Source of the DNA: Thermoplasmata archaeon | GTDB lineage: Archaea > Thermoplasmatota > Thermoplasmata > Thermoplasmatales > Thermoplasmataceae | DNA length: 40,694 nt | Assembly: GCA_021800105.1 (NCBI GenBank) | Contig: JAJYZI010000005.1 | Span: 1-40,694, forward strand | Direction: 5' to 3' | Shown here: positions 8,060 to 17,152 of the stretch, piece after piece | Position numbering within the stretch: position 1 is the stretch's first letter | Layout: each line of letters starts with the position of its first letter | Position numbers and translations under genes: made by a program | Notes under the pieces: model-generated | What the model was told of the DNA's origin: nothing | Seen by the model: the letters and a program-made list of their open reading frames with translations, nothing else | Databases searched by the model: none

Positions 8060-9502
8060 ATGGATGCAATGCCGTTCGATGACCTGCATGATTATGTTCA
8101 GTTCCTGGCAAAGAGGAATGATCTCCGAATCGTTAAGGATGAGGTCAGTCCGGACCTAGAACTTACTCACATCCTCAGCGAGGAAGAGCGGATTGGTAGT
8201 TCGCACACTCTTGTCTTTGAAAATGTCAAGGGATCAAAAATACCTGCAACTGGAAATCTTTTCTCCACCAGGGAAAAGATGCTTGCTATATTAGGAGATG
8301 AGCCTGCAAACATTGGTGAAAGATTGCGCAACCTCACAAGGATGCCGGATCAGTCTGAATCTATGATATCCCGTGGCTTCGAGATGTGGAGAGAACTTGG
8401 AGGAGTCAGGCCGAAGATTGCAGGTTCAATGCCGGGTGGCTACAAAGAACTTGAAACCGTTGATCTCTCAAGATATCCAATCGCCAAGACATGGCCTCAG
8501 GACGCAGGAAGATTCATAACCCTCCCTATGGTGATAACAAAGGATCCGATTACTGGCGCACGGAATGCAGGAATGTACAGGATGCAGGTCTACGACAACG
8601 AAACTACAGGCATGCACTGGCACATCCATAAAGGAGGATCGTCTAATTTTCTCGCTCAGGGAAAGAAGACGATGGATGTAGCAGTTGTGATAGGCTCCGA
8701 TCCTCTTACGATGTTTTCCGCTGTTGCTCCTCTTCCAGAATTCCTGGACGAATTCTCGTTCGTTGGCCTTGTCGGTAAGAAGCGAGTCGAGCTCGCCAAA
8801 GGAGTCACCGTTGATCTTGAGTACCCCCGCAACGCAGAGATTGTGCTCGAAGGTTACATCGACCCTGCTGAGACGAGGACTGAGGGACCATTTGGTGATC
8901 ATACCGGTTATTACTCTCTCGAGGATCAGTTTCCGGTATTCCATATCAGGAAGATAATAGAAAGAAACGATGCAATGTATCCCACAACAATTGTCGGTAA
9001 GCTTTGGCATGAAGATGTTGTAATCGGAAAGGCTGTCGAGAGGATGTTCCTTCCGCTGATTCAGATGCAGTTCCCTGAGATCGTTGATCTAAACACAATG
9101 GAAGAGGCAGTTTTCCATGACATGGTTGTAGTATCAATAAAGAAAAAGTATCCAGGGCACGCAAAGAAAGTCATGTTCGCCATGTGGAGCTTTGGCCAAT
9201 TAATGTTCTCAAAGATCGTTCTGGTGGTGGATGATGACATAAACGTGCATGACAGGAAGCAGGTCATATGGGCTCTCGGTACCAGAGTCGATCCGGAAAG
9301 GGATGTTCTTATAGTGCCAGGAACTCTCACAGATACGCTCGATCATGCGTCACCAATAATCAATTTCGGTTCAAAAATGGGAATAGATGCCACAAGGAAA
9401 ACACCAGCTGAAGGGTACAACCGAAGATGGCCGGATGTACTTGAAATGTCTGAAGAGATTGCAAAGAAAGTAAAAGAGAGGTGGTCAAAACTTGGCCTTT
9501 GA
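8060..9502 (+). CDS. ubiD: UbiD-family decarboxylase, probably quinone biosynthesis
   Basis: A 480-residue protein of full UbiD length. Family blocks include GMYRMQVYDNETTGMHWHIHKGG, of which the run TGMHWH is diagnostic, and EGPFGDHTGYYS, which holds active-site acidic residues. UbiD enzymes use prenylated FMN made by UbiX, and no ubiX is present in this window. The overlapping ubiA-type gene points to decarboxylation of a prenylated aromatic acid in menaquinone-type quinone synthesis (the MqnL-like role of the futalosine route). A UbiD homologue also acts in an archaeal mevalonate variant. I consider that less likely because of the UbiA partner and the different mevalonate route known in Thermoplasma. 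Start ATG 8060; ATG 8069 is an alternative. Confidence 0.9.
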   Translation: MDAMPFDDLHDYVQFLAKRNDLRIVKDEVSPDLELTHILSEEERIGSSHTLVFENVKGSKIPATGNLFSTREKMLAILGDEPANIGERLRNLTRMPDQSESMISRGFEMWRELGGVRPKIAGSMPGGYKELETVDLSRYPIAKTWPQDAGRFITLPMVITKDPITGARNAGMYRMQVYDNETTGMHWHIHKGGSSNFLAQGKKTMDVAVVIGSDPLTMFSAVAPLPEFLDEFSFVGLVGKKRVELAKGVTVDLEYPRNAEIVLEGYIDPAETRTEGPFGDHTGYYSLEDQFPVFHIRKIIERNDAMYPTTIVGKLWHEDVVIGKAVERMFLPLIQMQFPEIVDLNTMEEAVFHDMVVVSIKKKYPGHAKKVMFAMWSFGQLMFSKIVLVVDDDINVHDRKQVIWALGTRVDPERDVLIVPGTLTDTLDHASPIINFGSKMGIDATRKTPAEGYNRRWPDVLEMSEEIAKKVKERWSKLGL

Positions 9503-10358
9503 ATTTTTACGCAAAGTTTCCCAGTTCATCAAGATAGAGCATACCGTGTTCGATCTTCCTTTCATATTCAGTGGCGCCGTGATAGCGTCCAGGGGGGCAT
9601 TCCTTCCGGTAACTTTCCTTCTGATACTCATCGCTGCCGTATCGGCAAGAGCAGCGGGAATGTCAATTAACAGGATAGAGGGAAGGACCTGGGACAGGAT
9701 AAATCCTAGAAAAAAGGACTGGGTCCTTGTCAACGGAAAGCTGTCGCTTAAGGCAGCCATTGTGCTTACCGTAGTTTTTTCAGCAATTTTTGAGCTTGTC
9801 TCATACTCACTTAATTATCTCGTGTTCCTGCTTTCGCCCATCGTGCTATTCATGTTCATAACCGATCCGATCATGAAGAAGATAACTCCATGGAGGCATA
9901 TCTACATGGGCGCAACGATAGGCATGGGTGTAATGGGTGGTTATCTTGCTGTTACACCGCTACTTCCTTCTACACCACAGATTTACCTCATCTTCCTTTC
10001 AAGTACCCTATGGATCGCCGGGTTTGACATGATATATGTAATACCTGACATCGAGACAGATCAGAGACTGGGCCTGAAAACTGTTATGACGAGGTTCGGC
10101 ACCGATCGCGGTCTTCTTATCTCAACTCTTACGCATGCGCTTTCATTTGCCGCTATGCTTGTAGTGGGGCTTTATCTGGATTCCTTCTGGTACTTCCTGA
10201 TGCTTGTTCCCATCCTTGCTCTTATGATTCTACAGCATCGCATTATTGACCCAAAGAATCCTGCGACACTGAAAGCATCCTTTTTCGGAGCAAATTCTGT
10301 TATAGGTCTCCTCTTCCTGCTGGGGATAGTGCTTTCATACAGCTTCGGATCCATTTGA
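9492..10358 (+). CDS. ubiA: UbiA-family prenyltransferase, probably quinone biosynthesis
   Basis: A 288-residue polytopic membrane protein. The two prenyl-diphosphate/Mg binding motifs are visible: NRIEGRTWDRINPRKKDW (first Asp-rich loop, about residues 59-76) and IPDIETDQRLGLKT (second). It transfers a polyprenyl chain to an aromatic ring in the membrane. The TTG start overlaps the end of ubiD by 11 bases, indicating translational coupling and a shared pathway. It fits MqnP (6-carboxy-1,4-naphthoquinone prenyltransferase in the futalosine pathway) or a 4-hydroxybenzoate-type enzyme; sequence alone does not separate them. The 3' end overlaps the convergent MFS gene by 24 bases. Confidence 0.88.
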   Translation: MAFEFLRKVSQFIKIEHTVFDLPFIFSGAVIASRGAFLPVTFLLILIAAVSARAAGMSINRIEGRTWDRINPRKKDWVLVNGKLSLKAAIVLTVVFSAIFELVSYSLNYLVFLLSPIVLFMFITDPIMKKITPWRHIYMGATIGMGVMGGYLAVTPLLPSTPQIYLIFLSSTLWIAGFDMIYVIPDIETDQRLGLKTVMTRFGTDRGLLISTLTHALSFAAMLVVGLYLDSFWYFLMLVPILALMILQHRIIDPKNPATLKASFFGANSVIGLLFLLGIVLSYSFGSI

Positions 10359-11552
10359 CGCGTATGATCTGTAAACAGAAAGGTAGAAGACAGCAAGAAT
10401 GCTGATGGATATGATGCCGAGGGATGCTATCGATCCCCAGACTTCAAGTCCATTGTATGCGAAGAAGAACATCAGGAAGGCTCCAATGGATGGTCCGACA
10501 GCCCTGCCGCCTGAGTTTGCCACGCTGAGGAACCCCATGTAGCGTCCGGTCTTACCTGCAGGGGCAATTCTTGAAACAACCGTGTTCATCCCAGGCGTTG
10601 TAAGGTTCTCACCTACTGTGATGAATACCATGTCAAGCATGAGCCCGTACAGGCTTGTGGAGAAAGCAACAAGGAAGTATCCCAGGGAATAGAACAGGGA
10701 GCCTAGTATCATAACATTCACGACATTGAGTCTCCGTGTCATCCATGTCATTGGATATTGCCCGAGGACAACAACCAGCCCATTCACCGCGTATATATAG
10801 CCGAGTTGTTGCTCAAGGATACCAACGATCTTAGTTGAATATACGGGCAAAGTAACAGAGAATTGAGATGCAACAAGAGTAACGAAGAAGGTACCAGCAG
10901 CGAACAGCAGGATCCTCTTATCAATAGAATAACCTCTTACTCTGGAGGCCGATGCATCACGCCCCTTGTCTGCCAGCACCCTCAATATCAGGACAAGCTG
11001 CAGAACATTAGTCACTGACATTAGCATAAAAATATAACCTACGCTTATTCCTGCAATATACCCTCCAGTAATTGGCCCAATTGCCCAACCGACGTTTGAC
11101 ATTATCCTGTAGATTGAATATGCCGAGTTCCTTTGGTTTATAGTCGTCACATCGGCAACCAATGCTGATGCCGATGGAAAGACAAGTGCGCCTGAAATGG
11201 AGCTTAGTATGAATACTCCAGTTATGATCAGGAATCCTGCACCAGTAAGCACAAGGATAGATATGATCAAATATATGAAAAAACCGGCAAACGATCCTAA
11301 GAGAAGTGTTTTCTTCCTTCCTACCTTGTCAGCGAGATAACCGCCAAGGAAGCTGAAAAGGGAAGAGCTGACAGAGAGAAGCGTAAAAATTATTCCTACA
11401 TAGAAAATCGATATACCTAAAGTGACATTGAAGTAAATTGCCATGAATGGCCAGCTAGCGCCAAATCCGACACTCCTTATGCATGATGCTATTGAAACAA
11501 CCCAGAACTGCCTGTTCCCGAGAAAAAGAGATTCATAGATACCGCCTGCCAG
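10335..11552 (-). CDS. Major facilitator superfamily transporter (N-terminus unresolved)
   Basis: The ATG-initiated ORF in the track (10335-11444, 369 residues) lacks the first MFS helix. The same frame continues upstream without a stop to 11564 and encodes LFLGNRQFWVVSIASC and GFGASWPFM, a convincing helix 1. No ATG, GTG or TTG occurs in that extension. Two explanations fit: a CTG start at 11552 preceded by a GAGGGGG Shine-Dalgarno-like run, or one missing base in the C5/G5 homopolymer at 11559-11563, which would join the frame to an ATG at 11587. Motif A is visible as GYLADKVGRKK. The protein resembles drug/metabolite exporters of the DHA group; substrate unknown. It overlaps ubiA at the 3' ends and diverges from the GHMP kinase. 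Confidence 0.75.
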   Translation of the reverse strand: MAGGIYESLFLGNRQFWVVSIASCIRSVGFGASWPFMAIYFNVTLGISIFYVGIIFTLLSVSSSLFSFLGGYLADKVGRKKTLLLGSFAGFFIYLIISILVLTGAGFLIITGVFILSSISGALVFPSASALVADVTTINQRNSAYSIYRIMSNVGWAIGPITGGYIAGISVGYIFMLMSVTNVLQLVLILRVLADKGRDASASRVRGYSIDKRILLFAAGTFFVTLVASQFSVTLPVYSTKIVGILEQQLGYIYAVNGLVVVLGQYPMTWMTRRLNVVNVMILGSLFYSLGYFLVAFSTSLYGLMLDMVFITVGENLTTPGMNTVVSRIAPAGKTGRYMGFLSVANSGGRAVGPSIGAFLMFFFAYNGLEVWGSIASLGIISISILAVFYLSVYRSYASNGSEAV

Positions 11553-11656
11553 GTTGTTCCCCCTCTATTAACCCGTATGATACCCATACAGATAAACGCA
11601 ATTATTACTCACATGAAAAGGCATAATTTTAAGCGTGGCGTTAGATTATTGGAAAG

Positions 11657-12649
11657 ATGTGGGACATCGTTTCTTATAGTCCGCTCCGGGTCAGTCTTGC
11701 AGGAGGGGGCACCGATATTCCTCCTTATTCTGATCTCTTCGGTTCATCGGTTGTAAACACGACAATAGATCGAGGCGTTACTCTCAAGTATAATTTCGAC
11801 CAGAAGCCGCTTGAAATATCATCAAGGGATTTCTTCAGAAGCAGCATAGTTGGAAAACATACCAGAAGAAAAGGCCTGCAGGAGAAACTTGCGGATCTGT
11901 TCACAGACTTTGGCATCAGCAAGGGGAGGCTTCTTATTAATAGCGATGTACCACCCGGGTCTGGCCTGGGATCCTCAAGCTCTCTTATTCTTGCCGCTCT
12001 AAACCTAATTCACAGCGTAAGGGGCGAATCCAGCCCGAGGGAGGAGCTTGCAGCGGAGGCTTACAGACTGGAGAAGGAATACTTCGGCATAACCCTCGGA
12101 AAACAGGATCCATATGCGATAGCCTTTGGTGGTTTCAAGTACATGGAATTCAGCAAAGATGCTTTTGACATTAGCTTCTTTGACGAATCAAGTGGATTCA
12201 TCAGTAACCTCCAATCCTCAATGCTTCTAGTTTATACAGGCAAAACAAGGGAAAGCAGCAGGATTCTTAAGGAACAGGTTACACGCTCCGGCAAAGGGGA
12301 CAAGAAGATTATTGAACGGCTTGACAGGGTGAAGCAACTCGCGACAGAGATGAAGGTTGCGATTGAGAAGGAAGACTTTTCAACGGTCTGCAGCATCATA
12401 AACAAGGGATGGGAACTGAAGAAATCGCTAGGCAGCGAGGTCTCAAATGTTACAGTGGACAGGATTATAGAGAAAGCCTTCGCAAATGGGGCACTGGCTG
12501 CCCGCCTGCTTGGGGGCGGCTCACAGGGGTTTGTGCTTATCATCTCAGAACCGGGAAACATTGATCTTCAGAAGGAAATGCTAAACTATTCCACCTTCAC
12601 AGTCAGGGTGTCGTTTGACAGGGATGGCACTAGGATAATTGCACAATGA
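11657..12649 (+). CDS. GHMP-family sugar kinase, HddA-like
   Basis: A 330-residue GHMP kinase. The N-terminus SPLRVSLAGGGTDIPPYSD followed by VVNTTIDRG is characteristic of the D-glycero-D-manno-heptose-7-phosphate kinase / fucokinase-like branch rather than mevalonate or galactokinases. The ATP loop is DVPPGSGLGSSSSL (about residues 97-110) and the C-terminal motif is LLGGGSQGFVLII. It would phosphorylate a sugar or sugar phosphate at the anomeric carbon for nucleotide-sugar synthesis. The window holds other nucleotide-sugar genes (25.4, 32.8 and 33.5 kb) but none adjacent, so the substrate is open. A TATA-like ATAATTTTAAG lies about 30 bases before the ATG. Confidence 0.82.
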   Translation: MWDIVSYSPLRVSLAGGGTDIPPYSDLFGSSVVNTTIDRGVTLKYNFDQKPLEISSRDFFRSSIVGKHTRRKGLQEKLADLFTDFGISKGRLLINSDVPPGSGLGSSSSLILAALNLIHSVRGESSPREELAAEAYRLEKEYFGITLGKQDPYAIAFGGFKYMEFSKDAFDISFFDESSGFISNLQSSMLLVYTGKTRESSRILKEQVTRSGKGDKKIIERLDRVKQLATEMKVAIEKEDFSTVCSIINKGWELKKSLGSEVSNVTVDRIIEKAFANGALAARLLGGGSQGFVLIISEPGNIDLQKEMLNYSTFTVRVSFDRDGTRIIAQ

Positions 12650-13853
12650 TCAACCGCTGCTTTGAGAGTCATTGACAGTATCCTGCTTCCTCACGAGGGA
12701 GGCGAATCCAATTGATAGGATCAATATTCCAAAAACTGCAACTGAATAGAGGCTTGAGCTTATTGACCTGCCCGGGGTGGATATGCCTGGCTGGTAAAGC
12801 GCCAGGGATGCTACTATTATACCAATGGCCCCCCTTGATCCAAGGACACCGGTTGTCGCCCTTGGTTTTATCTCCCTGATCGTCTTTCGAGAGACAAGAT
12901 ATGTCAATGTACCGCCAATCCCGGCCGAAAGAAGAACCAGTACTGATAGAATTTTTATGTCTCCTTCTCCCGGTATAGTTGCTTCAAGCCCTGCTATGCT
13001 GAAAAATATTGGAATAAAGAAGCTGTCATTCAGCCGTGAAAGCGTCCTCTTAAGCTTCCCGTTAAGGTCTTCTCCAAGAACCACGTCACTTATCAGTATA
13101 CCTGCGAAGAACGCACCCAGAACATATGTCACGCCGATCAATTCGAAAAGAAGAGAGACGAAAAGGGCGCCGACTATGACCGCGCCAAAAACAATCTTTT
13201 CACCCCTTTCCATAGCATGTATGCGGTCAAAGAATCCCATTACCCTGTCCGAGTTTTTCCTGACTGTGTGATCTATCGCCACAACAATTACAAGGAAAAA
13301 TATTATTCCAGGAACCTCAACATATATCTTGTTAGGGTCGAGAGATATCGATGTTACGGCGAGAGCAATTATATCGGAGAGGATGACTGATGCGAGTATC
13401 AGGTTCCCCGCATTTATCCTCAGCATGTTATTATCCTTAAGCAGCACTGAAATTATGCTTATGGATGGGACTCCAATCGCAACCGAGAGGACGATGGACT
13501 GTACCAAGTCAAGACCCAGAAACATGAATGAAACGTATATCATCAGTGAGACAGGAATTATGAAACTGGTCAATGTTAGCAGAATGCTTTTGCCCATTCC
13601 TGCCCGGAATGTATCCGTAGTTGCTTCTATTCCGATGTATAGGATGATGAAGAAAAGGGATATTTCAGAAATTGAGCTGAAGATTGCGCTTGGTTGTATG
13701 AAATTTAGAATAGCTGGGCCAAGAATGACACCTGCAAGTATTTCCCCTACAACCGCGGGTACCCCGTATCTCTGGAGGAGTTCTCCAAGTATCAGGGCAA
13801 TTATAAGCAGAAGAAGGATTGATGTTATTAGGGACGTAATCCCAGATTTGCAT
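12650..13853 (-). CDS. CPA2-family cation/proton antiporter (apparent frame disruption near the start)
   Basis: The track ORF (12650-13597, 315 residues) is N-terminally short. The same frame continues upstream to 13850 and encodes LGELLQRYGVPAVVGEILAGV and LFFIILYIGIEA, the conserved first helices of CPA2 (KefB/NapA-like) antiporters. No standard start codon is present in that extension. An ATG at 13853 lies in another frame, 25 bases after a TATA-like TCTTTATTGTG. Removing one A from the AAA at 13847-13849 would join it to give MQSGITSLITS. Later motifs are ILSDIIAL (transport Asp) and SRGAIGIIVASLAL. There is no TrkA-N domain, so about 400 residues of membrane part only. It would exchange Na+ or K+ for H+. 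Confidence 0.8.
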
Positions 13854-13872
13854 CACATTCGATAAATGTTGT

Positions 13873-13884
13873 CACAATAAAGAC
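13873..13884 (-). promoter_or_regulatory. TATA-like box of the CPA2 antiporter gene
   Basis: On the minus strand GTCTTTATTGTG is centred 25 bases upstream of the ATG at 13853. This spacing supports 13853 as the real start and so a one-base error or frameshift downstream. Confidence 0.4.
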
Positions 13885-13921
13885 GAAAAATTTCTTCAAA
13901 ATAGAAATATTGTTGAGAGCC

Positions 13922-16021
13922 TCAGAAAATTGAGGCTATTCCCATAATTACGTAATGGTTGAGCATTATAGCTATGAAGAGCACCGAAACAGTGTTTACT
14001 ACCTTCACAAGAGGGTTTATTGCGGGACCTGCTGTGTCTTTTGTTGCATCGCCAACGGTGTCCCCAACCACTGCAGCCTTATGCGCCTCAGAGCCCTTGC
14101 CGCCATATTGTCCCTGCTCGATGTACTTCTTTGCATTGTCCCATGCTCCTCCACCTACAGTCATCATTATTGCAAGCGGGAAACCTGATAGTATCACACC
14201 GATAATGACGCCGCCCAGAGCAAGCGGTCCAAGAACAAAGCCCATAACGATCGGTGTCAAAATACCTATCATTGCAGGAATCATAAGTTCATGAAGCGCC
14301 TCTTTTGTCACAATATCGACTGCCTTGCCATAATCCGGCTTCTCCGTCCTGTTGAGTATGCCTGCATGCTCCCTGAACTGCTTCCTAACTTCCTCAACGA
14401 TCGCATAGGCTGCCTTGCCGACTGAATTCATCAGGTAGGATGTGAAGAAGAAGGGCAACATGGCGCCGACAATTAAGCCAACCAGGACAAGCGGGTTGTC
14501 TATAGGCACTACCGCAAATGCAGGTACACTATCTATTTCAATCTTGAATGCTGCGAACAGCGTAAGAGCTGCCAAAACAGCGCTTCCGATTGCATATCCC
14601 TTGGTGACTGCCTTTGTAGTGTTTCCAACTGCGTCAAGCGGGTCCGTGACTTCCCGCCTGGTTTTCTCATCAAACCCGGACATTTCTGCAATTCCACCGG
14701 CATTGTCCGTAATAGGACCATAAGCATCGATTGATATTATTATGCCAGTCGCGGAAAGCATTGCGGCAGCAGCAACAGCAATTCCATATAAGCCATAGGT
14801 TGTTGAGTGGAAATAATCAGAAGTTACGCCAAACGAAATTACTATGCCTATTATTATCACAATTGCTGGTATGAAAACGGCCTGGAGCCCGTATGACAGT
14901 CCAGTTATTATGTTTGTTCCAGTTCCAGTCGTAGAAGCTTTTGCAATCTTTGCCACCGGTGCATATCTTTCTGATGTGTAATATTCTGTTACATAAACGA
15001 AGATAAGCATTATTATTATGCCTATAACGGCGTCAACGAACAGCACCGCGACATTGCCCATGAGCAGGTATATTACAATGTAAAAGCCAACGATTGAGAA
15101 TATAACGGTTGCAATAAGGCCTCTGTATAGTGCCCCCATAATCCTCTGCTTTGGGCCCTTCTTGACAAAGAATATTCCGAGTATGGTTGAAAGGAGGGCC
15201 ACAGCACCAAGAACCAGGGGAAAAATAACGTAGTTCTTAGGAAGGCCAAGAAGGAATGCGAGAAGTAGAGATGCAAGAGCCGTGACCACAAACGTTTCAT
15301 AAAGATCGGCGCCCATTCCTGCACAGTCGCCAACGTTATCGCCAACATTATCGGCAATGACAGCGGGATTCCTTTCATCATCTTCCGGTAGTCCCTGCTC
15401 TATTTTCCCGACAAGGTCAGCTCCCACGTCTGCTCCCTTTGTAAATATGCCCCCACCAACTCTAGCAAACAGTGAGACGATAGATGCACCGAATATGAAG
15501 CCAATCATCAGCTCAGGATTATCGTAAAGAATCTGAAATGAAACCAGCCCAAGCAAAGCAAGTGAAATAACTGTGAGGCCAGTCACGCTTCCGCCGCGTA
15601 TTGCGACAGCAAGCGCAGGGTTCAATCCTGTTTTGGCCCGAACAGCAGCCCTTACATTTGCCCTGACTGAGATATTCATTCCAATCAGTCCGGCTACTGC
15701 AGATCCCAAGGCTCCGACAAAGAATCCCAGGGCAATTTTCCACCCATCAGTGAAACCCTCGTAAGCATAAAACGCAGCAAATATTACTATTGTAAGTATA
15801 ATTACAAAGATGAATACCGTCGTGTACTGCCTTCTCATGAATGCATTTGAGCCATTTTTTATGTAATCTGAAATTTCCTGAGCCTTCGGATCATCTACTT
15901 TTATTTTCAGCAGGAGATAACTCTGAATACCTGCATAAATCAGTCCAATAACTGATGCGACGAGAACGAATAATTCCCATCCCAGAATCGTACCATACAT
16001 CAGGAAGGGATAGTATATCAT
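13922..16021 (-). CDS. hppA: Membrane-bound proton-translocating pyrophosphatase
   Basis: A 699-residue polytopic protein with the full M-PPase pattern: GGGIFTKGADVGADLVGK, then NPAVIADNVGDNVGDCAGMGADL (the paired acidic PPi/Mg sites), and near the C-terminus a second acidic block GDTVGDATKDTAGPAINPL. The determinant loop reads GNTTKAVTKGYAIGSA. Lys at the position after GNTT is the mark of K+-independent H+-pumping enzymes, whereas K+-dependent ones have Ala. It couples PPi hydrolysis to proton export (or the reverse) at the cytoplasmic membrane. Start ATG 16021. It is followed downstream by the antiporter gene on the same strand, a sensible ion-transport pair. Confidence 0.96.
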   Translation of the reverse strand: MIYYPFLMYGTILGWELFVLVASVIGLIYAGIQSYLLLKIKVDDPKAQEISDYIKNGSNAFMRRQYTTVFIFVIILTIVIFAAFYAYEGFTDGWKIALGFFVGALGSAVAGLIGMNISVRANVRAAVRAKTGLNPALAVAIRGGSVTGLTVISLALLGLVSFQILYDNPELMIGFIFGASIVSLFARVGGGIFTKGADVGADLVGKIEQGLPEDDERNPAVIADNVGDNVGDCAGMGADLYETFVVTALASLLLAFLLGLPKNYVIFPLVLGAVALLSTILGIFFVKKGPKQRIMGALYRGLIATVIFSIVGFYIVIYLLMGNVAVLFVDAVIGIIIMLIFVYVTEYYTSERYAPVAKIAKASTTGTGTNIITGLSYGLQAVFIPAIVIIIGIVISFGVTSDYFHSTTYGLYGIAVAAAAMLSATGIIISIDAYGPITDNAGGIAEMSGFDEKTRREVTDPLDAVGNTTKAVTKGYAIGSAVLAALTLFAAFKIEIDSVPAFAVVPIDNPLVLVGLIVGAMLPFFFTSYLMNSVGKAAYAIVEEVRKQFREHAGILNRTEKPDYGKAVDIVTKEALHELMIPAMIGILTPIVMGFVLGPLALGGVIIGVILSGFPLAIMMTVGGGAWDNAKKYIEQGQYGGKGSEAHKAAVVGDTVGDATKDTAGPAINPLVKVVNTVSVLFIAIMLNHYVIMGIASIF

Positions 16022-16231
16022 TTAAAATTCTTTTTCTTGAAATATCGAGTCAATCCTATCCCTAAATACAATCTGGTTGATTGAATATCCTGGCGAAACT
16101 GGGTAGATGGTAAGAAATGACCTTTAAAAGGAAATTAAAATAAAGTTAGATCCGCAGTCCAGCAAACGGAACTATTTGCCGCCTGCTACAGAGAAACATA
16201 ATCCGCAAGTTCGCTTTGTGGCAATCGAACT

Positions 16232-16519
16232 TTAAAGTCGGTATACGATATTAGAAACTTTGTCTCCTTCCTTTATTCCCAACGCCTTGGCCCCGGATGT
16301 AACGCCGGCAACCTTCGCATTCAGAAGCGACTCAAGATCCTTGACTCCTGTCACCCTGACCGCAATATCATTCAGTTTCTCTGCGGCTTCAAGATTGAGG
16401 TAACCGCACATTACGAACCCTTTCTCGCCTTTCAGCAGCACGAGAGGTGCAGTTCCCATCTCAATCTTCAGGTATGTGTATGACCTGCTTGCAATCTGAA
16501 CAAATTCAGTGTATATCAT
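16232..16519 (-). CDS. DUF1805 family protein
   Basis: A 95-residue protein that I match to DUF1805, a small archaeal/bacterial family of unknown function. The recognisable block is CGYLNLEAAEKLNDIAVRV, then LLNAKVAGVTS and a short C-terminus. No membrane segment or signal. It is monocistronic and divergent from the soluble pyrophosphatase gene, with a TATA-like TTTAATTATAG about 23 bases upstream of its ATG. Its single Cys in MCGYLN is embedded in the most conserved part. Function unknown. Confidence 0.75.
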   Translation of the reverse strand: MIYTEFVQIASRSYTYLKIEMGTAPLVLLKGEKGFVMCGYLNLEAAEKLNDIAVRVTGVKDLESLLNAKVAGVTSGAKALGIKEGDKVSNIVYRL

Positions 16520-16612
16520 GAATGGATATAGTATCTATAATTAAATTTTCATTCACCTTTCATTTCAGATCTGTTGTCATAACAGTAAAGTGCATATAAG
16601 CAATATAGCGAC

Positions 16613-17152
16613 ATGGATGGGCAAAGCTTGTGGCATACAATACCCAGAGGAAAAAACTGCCCCGACACTTTTAATATGATCGTTGAAACGCCAAGGGGAA
16701 GTAAATGTAAATTTGAGATAAGCAAGACATTCGGTGGAATAATACTCGACAGAGTGCTACATCATTCGGTTATGTACCCTGCCGAGTATGGGTTGATCCC
16801 ACAGACATACTACCTTGACAACGATCCAATGGACGTAATTCTGCTTATGTCACAGCAAACATTTCCTGGGGTTGTCATCGAGGCAAAACCGATCGGGTTG
16901 CTTGAGATGGTTGACCAGGGTGAGCAAGACGACAAGGTTCTGGCGGTAGCAACCAGGGATCCAATCTACAGGGATTATGAATCCATTGAACAACTTCCGG
17001 AACACTTGCCAAAGGAGATTTCTAATTTCTTCGAGATATACAAGCTCCTTGAGAATAAGAAAACAATTGTCAAAGGATGGCTGGGTAAGGATGAAGCCCT
17101 CAGGGAGATACGCAGATCCATGAATATATATGACAAAAAATTCAAACCGTAA
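16613..17152 (+). CDS. ppa: Soluble inorganic pyrophosphatase (family I)
   Basis: A 179-residue family I PPase of normal archaeal/bacterial length. Visible are the N-terminal TIPRGKNCPDTFNMIVETPRGS, the YPAEYGLIPQTYYLDNDPMDV block holding the family signature DxDPMD with metal-binding aspartates, and the later LAVATRDP and the C-terminal FFEIYKLLENK. It hydrolyses PPi to two Pi in the cytoplasm, pulling biosynthetic reactions forward. The start ATG 16613 aligns with the usual N-terminus. Monocistronic and divergent from the DUF1805 gene. Confidence 0.95.
   Translation: MDGQSLWHTIPRGKNCPDTFNMIVETPRGSKCKFEISKTFGGIILDRVLHHSVMYPAEYGLIPQTYYLDNDPMDVILLMSQQTFPGVVIEAKPIGLLEMVDQGEQDDKVLAVATRDPIYRDYESIEQLPEHLPKEISNFFEIYKLLENKKTIVKGWLGKDEALREIRRSMNIYDKKFKP

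Noticed and set aside
8468-9010. 180-codon minus-strand ORF
   Set aside because: Shadow of ubiD; no family pattern.
8060-9502. UbiD homologue as anhydromevalonate-phosphate decarboxylase
   Set aside because: No aconitase-X or mevalonate genes are nearby, and the overlapping UbiA gene favours quinone biosynthesis; it remains a weak alternative.
12825-13865. 148- and 178-codon plus-strand ORFs
   Set aside because: Shadows of the minus-strand antiporter, whose motifs and N-terminal helices are clear in its own frame.
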